Source of the DNA: Puccinia triticina
Taxonomy: Eukaryota > Basidiomycota > Pucciniomycetes > Pucciniales > Pucciniaceae
NCBI RefSeq assembly: GCF_026914185.1
Contig: NC_070568.1
Coordinates: forward strand, 6,283,501 to 6,347,500
Direction: 5' to 3'
Length of the DNA stretch: 64,000 nucleotides
Below, piece after piece: positions 1 through 11,369 of the stretch; position 1 is the stretch's first letter, and every line of letters starts with the position of its first letter. A program made the translations under genes and the position numbers. Below the pieces are notes generated by a model. It saw only the letters and a list, made by a program, of their open reading frames with translations, was not told the origin of the DNA and made no database searches.

Positions 1-2658
1 AACCCCCATTATCTCAACAGCTTTCGCGTATAAAGATCGTTTAACACCCCAAACTAGAAGCTTCATTTTCTCTTTTTCAACTGCAAGACAATATCAACCT
101 CCATGTGGAATGTTTTTTGAATGTATCAGGGAGCAGAAAGACTTACCATTGGTGCCCAACCCAGCATACTCTATCCCCAACTGATTGGCCAGTTCCTGCT
201 GAGACAACTCGGCTTTGTTTATATCATCAGCCAAGCGATCTATGGCATTGGCTTGGAGGGCCCACCGTGCATTCTGTACCACTTCACTGGATGGTTGCAA
301 ACACATAACAGCAATCAAGTCAGTTTTTGGATGTGCGGTGTTTGATATAGTTACCTACCAGAGCTTTCTCAGGGCCTCTTCTTTTTCCAACAGTTTGTTG
401 AGGTTCTCTCGACGCTCTGAGTCCTCATCAGATAGCTGCTTTAGGTGGTTAACTTGATTTTCCCATTGAGTCTTAAAGAACTCTTGAGTATAGTTGAAAC
501 TACCATTTTCATTGAATGGGTTTGGCAGTTGTATCAAACAATTCAGGTGCTCTTTAGCCGCCCGCCTTGCAAGTTTTGCAGCATCAAACTTTTTCCGAAG
601 CCACAAAACTAGTTTAAACAGCAAGAAAAACAGGTAAACATAACGTGATTTTACAGTAAATTTTACACATCGCTTACTCAACGATATTAGCCCCTCTGCG
701 TTGTGAAACTGACAAAGATGAGAAAGAGCGCCAAAGCCATGGTTGCGGGAAGAATAGCGTAATTTTTGTATTATCGGAGATAGAGATGACCAGAGTCGTT
801 CACAACCTTCACCATCTGACAATCCCCAACCCTTTTTAAATCGGGGATTATACTCTACCTGGCATTTCCATTCATGAACGTATGCATGGAATACTGAAGT
901 CCCAAAGTTTACCTGTTCCTTTTTGTGCGGAAATGCAAAATAATCCCGCTAGATAAAGGCTGTGAATGAGTTCCAGTACCAAGTCAGAAATAATTACAGA
1001 GAAAGGCCTACAAGTTTGAGAAACTTGTGCAATGAGCAACCTATGTCGTAAAGCACACCCACCGGTCAATTGGAGTCGATATCCTCAAAGAGTTGCTTCA
1101 AAATTGCTACCGGAAAAGACCTTTGTTCCTCGCTTTTTTGGATGTTAGCAAGAGAAACAACCTGGTCATGGCGGCAACAACACCCCATCAGGCCGGTATC
1201 GTCACAACCTTTCCACGTCGATTCACTCCGCTGATCATTTGCCGCCTTGTGTGACGTGGAGCATGGATCTGACTTGATTCACTGTAATCAGCATTGGGAG
1301 GAGGCTATGTTATGTTATTTTATGTGAAAGGTTTATTTACAACATCGGGTCTGCCAAGGTTTTCAATCTCACTCCACATTTTCTCGACAGATTCTGGTTC
1401 CAAGAAGATTGGTGGTATTACCAATGGAATTGCTTGCCCACCAGCTTTTGCATGACACCTGTGCTGAAAATTTCCATCTAAGCAGATGATGAGCGAGTTC
1501 TTGAGAGATGATCGAGATGCATATGAGTCGTTCTCCGGTGTTGGCCCAAAGCACCCGGGACAGGAGGATCTTGCAAGGACCTGTGTTTTTGTAAGCTGAA
1601 GGGCAGTGTTGACCAAATTGTTGGTTTTCTGGAGCATGTGACGAAAGGTGTTCACCGCCGCTGAGAAAGGTTTACGCATCTCTCGCCGCTAATGATGTTA
1701 TCCGCCAGATAATTATGAGAATCCAGTGCAAAGAGGAGTAAATGAAAATTACTTGCCTTGGTGCGTTCCTCATTAAGCAACCTTTCGGATCTTTCCTCAA
1801 GCCAACCTGCTAGCATTTCAGTAAACGGCAATATGGCAACGTTACACCACTGCCATGCTAAGTTGTGAAACTGCAACAGGCAAATAGAAAAGGCTGTCTG
1901 TGGCTGGACCGGCGAGCTGCCCATGTAGCCAGTTTCAAGCAATCTGACCGCATCCGGAAGACACTTGCAGAACTTTTGTCTGATTTGCTTCTGCCCTATT
2001 TAGGCACTCATCTGATCAGTGAGATTTTGCATTGGTTTGTTGAAAAATCTGAGCTTTCACCTACACATGATGTCCACCACATCAATTATTCGGAAGTTGA
2101 ATTGAATGCAAGTGCATAATTGATCCTCCCATGAGTCAAATGAATTGTCAAAGGTCCAGTTTCCGGTCTTTGCTTTGAGCCACACATAAACCCAATGAAG
2201 TTGGGGTATGATTCTATCCCAGTTTTTTTCATTTGTTGCTTTTGTTGAGCAGAGTTGAAATATAAGATTTGTTGAGTAAGAGAAGTTATAGGTCGCGTGG
2301 GTTCTTCAAGTGTTTCCCAATCGGCTGGATCTGAGTCGTCCCATAACTGAGCTTGAGGCAAAGGTTCTGTTGGATCAATGTCGAAATTTGCAAGGTTCGA
2401 GGTCTGGCCAGCTTGTTGTGAACAAAGGTGAGCTTTGAGAGCACGAGAGGATGAGGGCATTGGAAGTTCTCCGCGATGCAATGCCTCTAATCTTTGAAGA
2501 GATCACATGTTTCGGGCCTGATTTCTCTCGCAAAGCGACCGTGCCGTTGGTGTTTCATGGCGGAAAGGATTAATGCGGCTAGTTCTTCGAGCAATCAATG
2601 TCGGACGGTTCACTTGGGATCGTTGGTCAGTTCTTTGTTGAGTGGATTTTGGAGGCAT
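1..2658 (-). pseudogene. KDZ-type (CxC1-like) transposase, decayed, runs off left edge
   Basis: Reading the minus strand from an ATG at 2658, the order of conserved blocks matches fungal KDZ (Kyakuja-Dileera-Zisupton) transposases. First comes a basic N-terminus, then a CxC-type stretch near 2230-1900 (FCKCLPDAVRLLETGYMGSS) and a D-containing block near 1500 (SLIICLDGNFQHR). Next is the block GCDDTGLMGCCCRHDQ near 1200, then YDIGCSLHKF near 1040, and the strongest match, WGLSDGEGCERLWS, near 810. Introns are visible, for example a GTAAGT donor close to 168, and the reading continues past base 1, so the 3' end is missing. The copy is broken. There are in-frame stops at 2503-2505 and 1066-1068, and the frame shifts at the A-run near 2223-2229. 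The family assignment is from recognised motifs, and loss of function follows from the stops. Terminal repeats were not found. Confidence 0.85.
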
Positions 2659-3424
2659 GAGAATGGTGGATGGCAAAATGTGTGGGGGTGCAATACGAAG
2701 TTTGGGGCAACTCATCTGCCTGAACAATGAACTATGAGTACAAAAATACACAGCCCACAAGGATGTTACACCAACAACCTTTGTGCCATTTGTATCAAAT
2801 TTTATCAAGAATTCTACGCAAATTCTCATAACCAAAAGTATTACTTTCAAGAAGAATCTAAAAACTTGACATAATTGCAAAATTTCAATTGTAAATGGGA
2901 TAAAAATAGCATTACTAATAGAACACAAACCTGCCTGGCTACTGAAGAAGAATTGAGACCAAGCATATCAACCCAAATTGTTAAAAAAATTGTTGAGGGG
3001 TTACTGACATGTGGGCCTTAATATCATGCCTAACTCTTGGTATTGTTTGGAATGGCTTTATGGTACTTGAGAGTGGTAAAACATAAATTGATAATCTGAG
3101 ATTTAGTAATAACAACAGATCAAATCCTGCAAACCACTCTCATCCCTCACACTGCAGCTTGCTTTCTAGGAGGGCTAATTTGCTGTAACAAGGAAGGCTT
3201 CCAAAATTCCAACAGTCCAAGAATTTTGCTTTATAGATGGAATCAGTGTTTTCATAGCCAATAGGATCAAGGGAAGGAGGACTAAACACCAGGAAAAAAC
3301 AGTAGTCACTTGATGGCAAGTGACATGACACAGATTTGTTTTCAGCTCCAACACTGCTCCAATGCTGCTCCTCTCCACCAGCACATCTAGGGCTCACATG
3401 ACAGGTGTCAGGATCAAAGCACTC
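2659..3424. other. No recognisable gene
   Basis: AT-rich sequence upstream of the KDZ remnant. Short open frames occur on the minus strand, but none has codon bias, a domain or splice signals that I can support. Confidence 0.5.
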
Positions 3425-3990
3425 AATGTGACAAAACCAGATGATTCTCAGCTTTGGCCCTGGCCCAGATGATGCTCAGCTTTTACCCTGGCTCAGCTGA
3501 TGTTCAGTTTTTGCCCTGGACCAGCTGATGCTCAGCTTTGGCACCAGCCAACTGATGATCATCTTTTGCCCTGGCACACCTGATTCTTAGCCTTGGCCAT
3601 GGCTCAGCTGATGCTCAGCTTTGACCCTAGCCTAGCTGATTTTCAGCTTTGGTCCTGTCCAAGCTGATTCCCATATTTTTCCTGGTCTGGCTCAGCTGAT
3701 ACTCAGCAAGCTGAGGATCAGCTGGCCAGCTGGCCCAGGACTGGTTCAAAGCTGAGCATCAGCTGGGACAGGACTAGGAAAAGGCTGAGCAAGGACTGGT
3801 AAAAAGCTTAGCACCAGCTGCGCAAGTAGTAGTACAAAGCTGAGCATCACCTGGGCAAGGACTGGTCAAAAGGCTTTATTCCAATTCTGAGAGTGAGCTG
3901 CGTGAAAAAGCTGAGTATGAGCTGATCAAAAAAGCTGAGTATGAGCTGGGTACCAAATCTGAGTATCAGCTGGACAGAACTGAGGATCAT
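3425..3990. repeat. Degenerate minisatellite arranged as a large inverted repeat
   Basis: The left half (about 3430-3690) repeats CAGCTGATGCTCAGCTTTG, usually followed by CCCTGG, at roughly 28-30 bp spacing. The right half (about 3700-3990) carries the reverse complement, for example GCTGAGCATCAGCTGG followed by ACAGGACTGG. The halves meet near 3700, so the whole array can fold back on itself. No open frame spans it. It looks like satellite DNA or a foldback-element interior. Confidence 0.8.
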
Positions 3991-4277
3991 TTGAGCTCAT
4001 CAAAAACTGAACATGACCTCCTTGGTAAATTTTGGAAGGTGAGTAGATTGTTGGGAGATTAGGGTAGATAGTGGATAGATATTGGATAGATGGTGGGTAG
4101 CTAGCTGGAGCTGGTGTGATGTCACTTGTCATCAACTGACTATTTTATTTTCCTGGTGAAAGAGCTTGTGTACAAGATTTCCCAAATGGTGCCAACCTAC
4201 ACTTCATATTCCCATACTGCATGCAGAGTCTTATACAATTTTTGTGTCAAGTAAGCCACCTCTTTGGTTTGGATGCT

Positions 4278-4600
4278 GCATGGGTGGGGATTAGCGGGTC
4301 CAAGGCTGTTGGAGGTTATGTGTTTAGGTGCCAGTATGTTATGTGTTTGGCACCTAAACACATGGAGCTCATGCTTATGAGCATGTTGAATATGCATTTT
4401 GAGTTTAATCCAAGGATTAGTGGGGTCTACATGTAGACCCCACTAGCTCCAAACGGAGCTCCGGGTCAAGTTGATCCCGAGTTGATCCAAGCTCATGTGG
4501 ATGCGGGGGTGGACTAAGTGCCCTAATCCGGACTAACTTAGTGCCAAATGCGGGTGCTCTAACCTCCGACGGCCTTGGACCTGCTAATCCCCACCAATGC
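4278..4600. mobile_element. Foldback/MITE-like element with about 41-bp terminal inverted repeats
   Basis: The 41 bases at 4278-4318 are the inverted complement of 4560-4600 with 4 mismatches (outer part GCATGGGTGGGGATTAGC). Inside lie a hairpin with 15-bp arms (4318-4332 and 4349-4363, ATGTGTTTAGGTGCC), a perfect 28-bp palindrome at 4418-4445 and a short hairpin AGCTCC-AAAC-GGAGCT. It has no coding capacity, as expected for a non-autonomous element. A clean target-site duplication was not found, so the exact ends are uncertain. Confidence 0.75.
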
Positions 4601-4774
4601 GGATGGCCAATTGGATTAGCCTATTCCAATTGTAATCCGAGCTAGTTAGCCCAGGCTAATCTAGCCACAGATGCAGATGCTCTAACACTCCTAAACCGGC
4701 TACTTACATCAGGTTCAGCCTCTCCAGATTGATATGCTTCAATCTTTATGTTTTTTATACACATGTAGAATTAA

Positions 4775-5000
4775 AAGGCAATTGAAAAATTGACTCCCAA
4801 AAATTGAATTTCTGACTCACAAAAGTAGCAGACACTGCGTGGAACAACTTCATTACATTGCTATTTTGGCTCTAACTTGGTGGATTTCCTACTGAGGAAA
4901 TCTACCAAAACCTTAGCTGTGGTGCCAAAAATTGCATCAAACATTTACAGCTGGCAGAATACACTCTAAAGAGTACATGTTGAGCTGCATAGCATTAGCT
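4775..5000. repeat. Diverged fragment of the 52815-54189 foldback family
   Basis: Similarity to the left arm of the 52815 element is spread over the fragment. It begins with AAAAATTGACTCCCAAA, then has GGATTTCCTACTGAGG (AAGG there), CAAAACCTTAGCTGTGGTG (CTTATCTATGGTG there) and GAATACACTC...GCATTAG in the same order. One end is present. The inverted second arm was not seen. Confidence 0.65.
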
Positions 5001-5033
5001 CACCCCAGGAAAGGGTTGTGCTACTGAGTGCCT

Positions 5034-5515
5034 CTGGCACAGTTAACAGTGTCTCCGGTACAGTTAACAGTGTCTCCGGTACAGTTAACAGTGTCTCCAG
5101 TACAGTTAACAGTGTCTCCAGTACAGTTCATAGTGCCTCAGGTAGTGTCAACAATGTCTCTGGCACAGTTCATAGTACCTACGGCATTGTTAACAGTGTA
5201 TCTGGCACAGTTAATAGTGCCTATGGCAGTGTTAACAGTGTCTCCGGGATAGTTAATAGTGCCTACGGCAGTGTTAACAGTGTCTCTGGGATAGTTAATA
5301 GTGCCTACGGCAGTGTTAAAAGTGTCTCTGGAACAGTTAATAGCGCCTACGGCAGTGCTAACAGTGTCTCCAGCACAGTTAATAGTTCCTACGGCAGTGT
5401 TAACAGTGTCTCTGGGATAGTTGATAGTGCAACAGTGTTAACAGTTTCTCCGGCACATTTAATGGTGCAGCAGTGTTAACAGTGTCTCCAGCACAGTTAA
5501 TACACCAGGGGAGAT
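5034..5515 (+). repeat. Tandem repeat of 21/42-bp units with an open frame
   Basis: The unit ACAGTTAACAGTGTCTCCGG (21 bp) is repeated about 5 times. It then alternates with a sister unit (AGTTAATAGTGCCTACGGC) to make 42-bp higher-order units. Because all units are multiples of 3, a 153-codon frame stays open from 5018 to 5479 and would encode TVNSVSG / IVNSAYG repeats. There is no upstream promoter evidence, and a valley of non-coding DNA surrounds it. I list it as satellite DNA; a repeat-protein gene is the alternative. Confidence 0.8.
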
Positions 5516-5519
5516 ATGT

Positions 5520-6202
5520 TCCCACTCCCCAGGGAGTGTCAGAGCTGAATTTTATGTGAGTTTTGGTCGGATGTGAGCCTGATGTGGATTAGTAACCCAT
5601 CCCCAAAATAGTAAATTGGATGGAGAAGTTAGTGAAAAGTCAGTCACAATTGATTTGGAAGTCAACACAATGTTGTGTAGAATTCTTTTGTTTTCTATGT
5701 ACAACTGTAGGAAGAAATATGATGAAATGATATTTCACCAAAGTCCAACTCATCAATTGCTCCTGTTTACTGCTTTTTAAGGATAGCAAAGCAAAATTCC
5801 CATTCTCAAAAGTAATTCCTCCAAAAAAATGGGTCTCTTGTAATTCACATTATATGCCCTGATGTACAAAATTAAACTAAAAGTTGACTTGGTATTATTG
5901 GGTTTAGATTTTTGGAATGTGGTAATGTTGCAGTCATTGAAATTGAAACCCATTTTCTTGGAAATGCGGGAATTAATTTGAATTTGGCTGATAAAAATGA
6001 CAAAAAACTGTTTTAATAGGGTGAAAGTCTGAGTTAAGTCAAGGTTGGATTGCGGTGCCAATTCACTTTGGCCATATATCCTGTCCTCCTCACAAAAATG
6101 ATCTAGTGAATTTTGTATTTTTTTGCTTTTCAAAATTCACATGTGCACATGCAAGTTAACCTTTTTGCACTTTGCTAATAGTCACCCTGATGTACGCGCG
6201 TA
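5520..6202. other. No recognisable gene
   Basis: AT-rich DNA. The stretch around 5570-5650 resembles, in inverted orientation, a stretch near 49390-49450 (shared words such as GATGTGGATTAG), so it is probably a dispersed repeat fragment. Confidence 0.45.
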
Positions 6203-6377
6203 CATTGAGGTGGAAATATCACAGGATGGGCCTTTCACAGCCACATGAAAAGTAAAAAATTTCATTGAGGTGGAAATATCACAGGATGGGCCTTTCACAG
6301 CCACATGAAAAGTAAAAAATTTCATTGAGGTGGAAATATCACAGGATGGGCCTTTCACAGCCACATGAAAAGTAAAA
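6203..6377. repeat. Exact 60-bp tandem repeat, 2.9 copies
   Basis: Three copies begin at 6203, 6263 and 6323 (CATTGAGGTGGAAATATCAC...). The first two are identical over 60 bp and the third stops after about 55 bp. The period is divisible by three, and on the minus strand a 60-codon frame encodes a 20-residue repeat containing VKGPSCDISTSMKFFTFH. Identity this high means a very recent duplication or an assembly effect. Confidence 0.9.
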
Positions 6378-7072
6378 CTGGTATTTGCTGTGCTTCAGGA
6401 AGAAAGAACTTATCACAACTTTCTTTTTTCTTTTTGATGCCTTCTCTTAGAGTTATTAGAAGGCCTTTCAAGCAGCTTAAACCCCTTCAACTTCAAGCTC
6501 ATCTCCCTTCCCGTGAGAAGTTCCACAACAGTCAGAAATGCAATAGCCGTAATAGATGGGGACCTTGGTGATCAATTTCTGGAGCTTTTCAATTGGAAAC
6601 ATTCTGATGTCAATAATCTTGATGGTCCTGAATCCTGTTGGGCAAGATAAGCCACAGAGAAACCCTTCTGGACTTATATCATCTTGTGCTTGCTTTTGAG
6701 ATTCACAACACCTGACAGGGCTTCCAGCAGGGTTGATTATATTAAATTGAGACATGGATTGAGCTCATGGCACAGGTTTTTACTTCCCTGAATGGGTGGG
6801 CTGCTTGGAGGTTAAGTGTGGATCAAGGATTCAAGATTATGTTGCGGATTGACATTTCCTGGATTGTGGGGCTGCTCTGAGGCCAAGAGTGGTACAAGAA
6901 TCTTGATGAAATCATCTTACAATGGAAAAAGCAGACCCTTTTTATGTTTGTGGTGAAGAAATGGCTCATAATTAGATTGAGCTCAGACAGAGTAAAAAAA
7001 AAAACATTGGAAGGAGTAAAACAATGGTGAAGAAAACAAGAAAAAACATTGGCAACCAGAAAACATGAATGT
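6378..7072. other. Unassigned; one weak minus-strand frame
   Basis: A minus-strand frame at 6755-6477 (92 codons, containing CCESQKQAQDDISPEG) has somewhat coding-like composition, but I recognise no family and see no start or splice context. It may be 3' flanking DNA of the 7073-8855 gene or an old element. Confidence 0.3.
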
Positions 7073-8855
7073 TTATTCATTGAACTCGTCATTGCTATTA
7101 TCACCTTCATTGTTGTCTTCACCACTATCAAGAAGACCAGTAATGTTGTCGTCATTTGACTCTGAGCCGGAATCGGAGGCAGAGCTCTCATCTTCAAGAG
7201 ATTGGCGGCTTTTACCACCTCTTGTTTTCTTTCTAGAAGATTTGAGTCGGGATTTTTTTGGTGGAGGGGGATTTTCTGAATTGCTCTTGAGGGTGTTGTC
7301 CACGCCTTCGGGTTTGTATTCAAACAAGATCCATCCTTTTCCAAAAGCTTGAATTATCCTTTGCAAGGGGTTGATCAACATTGTGTTGACAGGTTGCCAC
7401 AATTCTTTTGCCTGAAATTGGGTGGGGTTTTGCTTGACTTTTAACTGAACTTTGGCGCTGTTCAATTCACGGATCAGATGTGTACCTGGCCAGTGTGTGA
7501 AATGTTTTCCACAAGAAGCATCTTCAAAACAGCCATGTTGATGAGTATAAATCATTGAACCAGATGAATAAAAGCACTTACTGAGGAGATCTCACAGTTG
7601 ATTACTAATAAGCTTCTTGTTGTTGCGAAGGGGTGCTGGTTTTGATGTAGACACCATCAGATATTCAGTCAAAAAGAACAGTGTTCTATGGGTTTTACTC
7701 ACTGAGGCAATACTTGGGTGGTACCTGGGCTGGATCGTCTTCTTTGTGTGTCTCTTCAATGACATTAGCTTTGCGTTTGTCAGATTTGCCTTCAGTAGCC
7801 GCTGGGTCACCTCCAGTTGAGATCTCCTCAACAGCAGCCATACCAGCAACGTAGGTATGAAACTTTGCCAGTGGATTGCTGCCTGCCATGAGCATGCCGA
7901 GGAAGTTCTGGCCAAGCTCGGTGCCAACCTGAACAAATAAGTTGCCAGAAGACCAAGCAGATGCAACAATTAACATGCCCTGGATCTTATGGGCTGCGGC
8001 AAGCTGGTTCATCTACAAAATTGTAGTCACAGGCGAGTTGATTAGCAAATATGATGATCCTCCTGGTAACAAGAGCTAAAACTCATGGCTTTGTGTGTGT
8101 CCGCAATCCAATTTTGTACAAATTGGATGATTTTTTGGTTTGATCCAAGGTTCAGCATTGTATTAGCAACATGGGCTTGTCTAGCAGTCTGGATTGTACT
8201 GTTCACAACCTCCAATGGTATATTGCCTCGGATGTATTCAATGTATCCAAGATCCTTGTACTTTTCTTTAGTTTTGGAGTCAAAAGCATTCCACACCTGT
8301 GCAACTTCTCTGCACCGCTGCTTGACGGGGACACCCTCTGAAAAAGCATGGGGTGGATAAGAAGTTTGTCAGATTCTGTGATAAGGGAATAACATTGAAA
8401 ATGCTCCGACTGACTCTGGGCAAAAATTTCTTTTGCCTTTGGGTCAAAACGACAGAAGTTATCATAATTGGTTGCACCTCGCATTTGGTTGACCTGCCCA
8501 AGGTGCGTATAAAAAAGTGTGGTGTGGATTTGATTCTTGAAGCAAGGAGATGAAGTTGACGCTGAAATTCATAGTAAAGGTTGTTAACTTCTGCCTTCAG
8601 GTACGTGGGGAGCCGTTTGACCGTCGCATAGAGAGCCTCTTGTTCGCGCAGGGCATCAAGCTCCATCTCAGCCATTTCTATCATCACATTGTCAGGAAGA
8701 GTGGTGAGTCTCTTGTTGGATTCTTCTTCTGGAGCTGGGTTATCAATGGTGTTTACATTGTTGCTAGTATTAACCGCTAGTCTTGAGATTTTGTTGGGCT
8801 CAATGTCTGATTCTTGGGGGTGAGGATCCTGCTGGGGAGCTTGAGCACTGGACAT
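7073..8855 (-). CDS. Rust-type hypothetical protein, multi-exon, basic and acidic C-terminus
   Basis: Chosen start ATG at 8855 (MSSAQAPQQDPHPQ); stop TAA at 7073-7075. The N-terminal exon has a charged region with a helical stretch (MIEMAEMELDALREQEA). A block follows with YDNFCRFDPKAKEIF and VWNAFDSKTKEKYKDLGY, which resembles the HMG-box-like motif I associate with multi-copy Puccinia hypothetical proteins (inference). The C-terminus has a lysine-rich, nuclear-localisation-like patch (PPPPKKSRLKSSRKK) and then an acidic serine/aspartate tail. Introns must lie near 8395-8345, 8065-8014 and 7690-7560. The junction near 8500-8560 lacks an obvious donor, so either a non-standard intron or a frameshift is present. 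Function unknown; it may be an accessory, TE-associated family rather than a host gene. Confidence 0.6.
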
Positions 8856-9440
8856 GCTTAGGAGCAGGACGCGTAATGAGTCAAGTGAATTGTTGCCAGG
8901 TGGTGTACGCAAGGGCTGTATATCCAGAAGTGGTGGCGCGGGTGCGATGGGAGGCGGATGAGTGGACTTGGGGGGGAAAGTGGGCCGGGAGGCTGCGAGG
9001 TTGAGTGGTCCGCGCAGTTGGCAAAATGAAGCGGGGGATAGCCCTCTAGCTTAGCTCAGCTGTGCGTCTGAGCTAGGCTACAGGGTATGTATTACAAGGT
9101 CCACAGGTGGTTGTGTAGCACTCCCTTACATCCATGGTTGCTTGCTGGTGTCTAGTTTGAGTCCTGCTAATGACAATTTTTGACAGCCTGATATCCCGCC
9201 ACATTTTTAGCGCCCGTCTACATGGCCACGTGGATTCCACGTGTACATATCTGTAAATATCTGTGGAACCCTTGGGGCCATCACGAGGTGCCCCCGTGAT
9301 CTACTTGGTGGAGAGCACGTGAACGTGTGAACCAGCAGCCGCTGGTCCAACCTTGCGCAGGGGCACTACGGGGAATCCACAAGGATTCCTCGAGATATCC
9401 TTGTCAAAGAACTTCCCAGGTGTAGATTGGGAGGTCCAAG
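8856..9440. other. No recognisable gene
   Basis: This stretch may include the promoter of the 8855 minus-strand gene. Some G-rich sequence occurs (8930-9010), but no element ends or frames that I can support. Confidence 0.4.
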
Positions 9441-9447
9441 TCTGTCA

Positions 9448-9540
9448 GAGATTATGTGATTAGGTGCCTGTATGGTATGTGTTTGGCACCTAAACACATA
9501 GATTTCATGCCATTGAGCATGATGTATATTCATACAATTT
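9448..9540. repeat. Second copy of the AGGTGCC...GGCACCT hairpin repeat
   Basis: The arms at 9454-9468 (ATGTGATTAGGTGCC) and 9485-9499 (GGCACCTAAACACAT) pair with one mismatch. The same hairpin, spacer (GTATGNTATGTGTTT) and downstream words (ATGAGCATG / TTGAGCATG) occur at 4318-4400, so this is a dispersed repeat. The larger terminal repeats of the 4278-4600 element are absent here. Confidence 0.7.
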
Positions 9541-11247
9541 CCAATTTGATTCCTTTTGATCAATCAAAATCCAACCTCAACTAATTCTGTTCTGTTGCCC
9601 AATCAACACAGTATTGCATGAATTTCCCTTGGCATGGAGATCTTCTGGCCAATGCATTCCCAAGACCCGTTATTCACATTTTGAATATGATTATATTGAT
9701 GTTCCTTCCTTCAACCAATCCACCAATATTCATTGCATATTTTGAAGGTAACTATCACTTTAATGCTTTCCACTTAGGGAAGCATTTATCCTGCTCTAAA
9801 AATAAGTTCGCATTGGTTTAAATAGAAAAGTGAGGATGCAAAGGAATGGGAGAATGTAATTCATTTCAATTGTGATGAATGGGAGTAGGACAAATGATTT
9901 CCTCTTTTCAATGATATACCTGTCTAAGGGGGGCATGTTGGATCCTTAAAGCTAAGAAAAGCTTCCAAAGCTTTAATCAAGCTAATAATAATGCCCACTC
10001 ATCACTCAGGAGACCAGGGAGTTGATTGCTGGCCCAACATGCTTAAATCACAGCAATACCTATTTGACATACAAAAAAGCTTGGTAAAATTCTGAAAATG
10101 TTCAGGTCATGAATTTGCACATGCATTATTATACTGTAAAACATTTGTGGCTACTGGCTCACAGGAAGCTGCATTACTGGTGCCTCCCAGATTAAAATAG
10201 GATTTTTTCTTCTCATTTTTCCCTAGGGTCAAGGAGAGCCCCAAATGACAGTTACATTTTTGGGGGCTTATGATGAAAGAAATATGGCCAGAGGCCTATG
10301 ACTGACAAGAGATGAGCTGGAAAGATCAAGAGCACAGGATGCTCAGTGACTCAGAACAGCAGAACAGAAGTCTCCAATGGAGCAACTGTGGGCTTGGAAC
10401 TAAGTGCGGTCTGTATTTCATGAGGGAACAGATGAAATACATAGGGGGAAAAGGGGCCTAAAGAGGGCCTAGTTGACTGTAGGGCCCTGATGGAAAGAAA
10501 GGGAACAAAAAGAAATAAACCCTCTTCTGGACATGGGGCAGAATTCTAACATATGAAAGGTCGTTCAGCTTTCAATTCAGCAAAAAACAATCTGGAGAAA
10601 AGCAAGCTGTTTTTTGGGGGAATTTGCAGTGCCCAAAAAGCCGTGGTGGAAGCGTGCACTGGGGGCTGGACGTTGAGACAACAACCCCCACAGTGCATGA
10701 AGTAAGTATGTTCTGCTTTTTTTCTTTCATATTCATCCTTGGGAATTTATTTTCTGCCCCTGTAATTTCATGACTTCATGTCTGTGGCCTCAGCTTCTGC
10801 AATGAAAAATGTGGTGCCAAAAACTTCAGTGCACCCACTGTACATGTATCCCTCTGGCAAAGCCTCACAGGAGTCTTACATACATATCAAGGAGGTGATC
10901 AGTTGCTGAGTGGAAGACTTCTTGTTGAGCCGCTAAACCTTGCTTGCTGGTGAAAACTTGATCTCACTCAACTTCCACAGATTTTGCCGGGAAATCTAGG
11001 CTGTCTTGTCCCAAAGTCTAGATCTGCCTAGCTGCTAAATCTGGGTTTCCAGATTGATGGCAAGTTCTTTGGTAAGGTTTAGCCTTCCCTTGGCCAGATT
11101 AAGCATTTTTGCCAACAGGAGGTCCTCCATTTCCCATCCATGTGTTGATTATTTTTGATGTGCTTTCTTTTTGAGTCCTGAGTGATGTTAAATCTGGGGG
11201 GTGCTCGTCCGGCCTCGGTGCTGTACTATTTGTAGTGCCCTCCCCCC
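9541..11247. other. Non-coding, no supported gene
   Basis: About 1.7 kb with only short frames (a 67-codon frame at 9618-9821 is the longest near its start). A segment at 9936-10039 begins TGTTGG and ends CCAACA and could be a short LTR-like remnant, but no duplication of flanking bases supports it. Confidence 0.4.
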
Positions 11248-11369
11248 CTAACTTAACTAAGTCCCTCTCTATGTGGAGGGGGGACGCTGTCCCGCAGGGA
11301 CCCTCCGAAGGAGGGTCCCTTTCGGAGGTCGCTTCGCTCCCCCGAGGAGGAGGGACTTGGCTAAGTTAG
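11248..11369. mobile_element. Foldback element of the AAGTCCC family
   Basis: 11248-11267 (CTAACTTAACTAAGTCCCTC) is the inverted complement of 11350-11369 with about 2 mismatches. The interior is GC-rich with a second hairpin (AGGGACCCTCC / GGAGGGTCCCT). Related termini occur near 39393, 39610, 45667, 47813 and 56610, so it is a dispersed family. Confidence 0.65.

Noticed and set aside
9936..10039. TGTTGG...CCAACA segment as a possible solo LTR
   Set aside because: Too short, no flanking duplication, no second copy seen.
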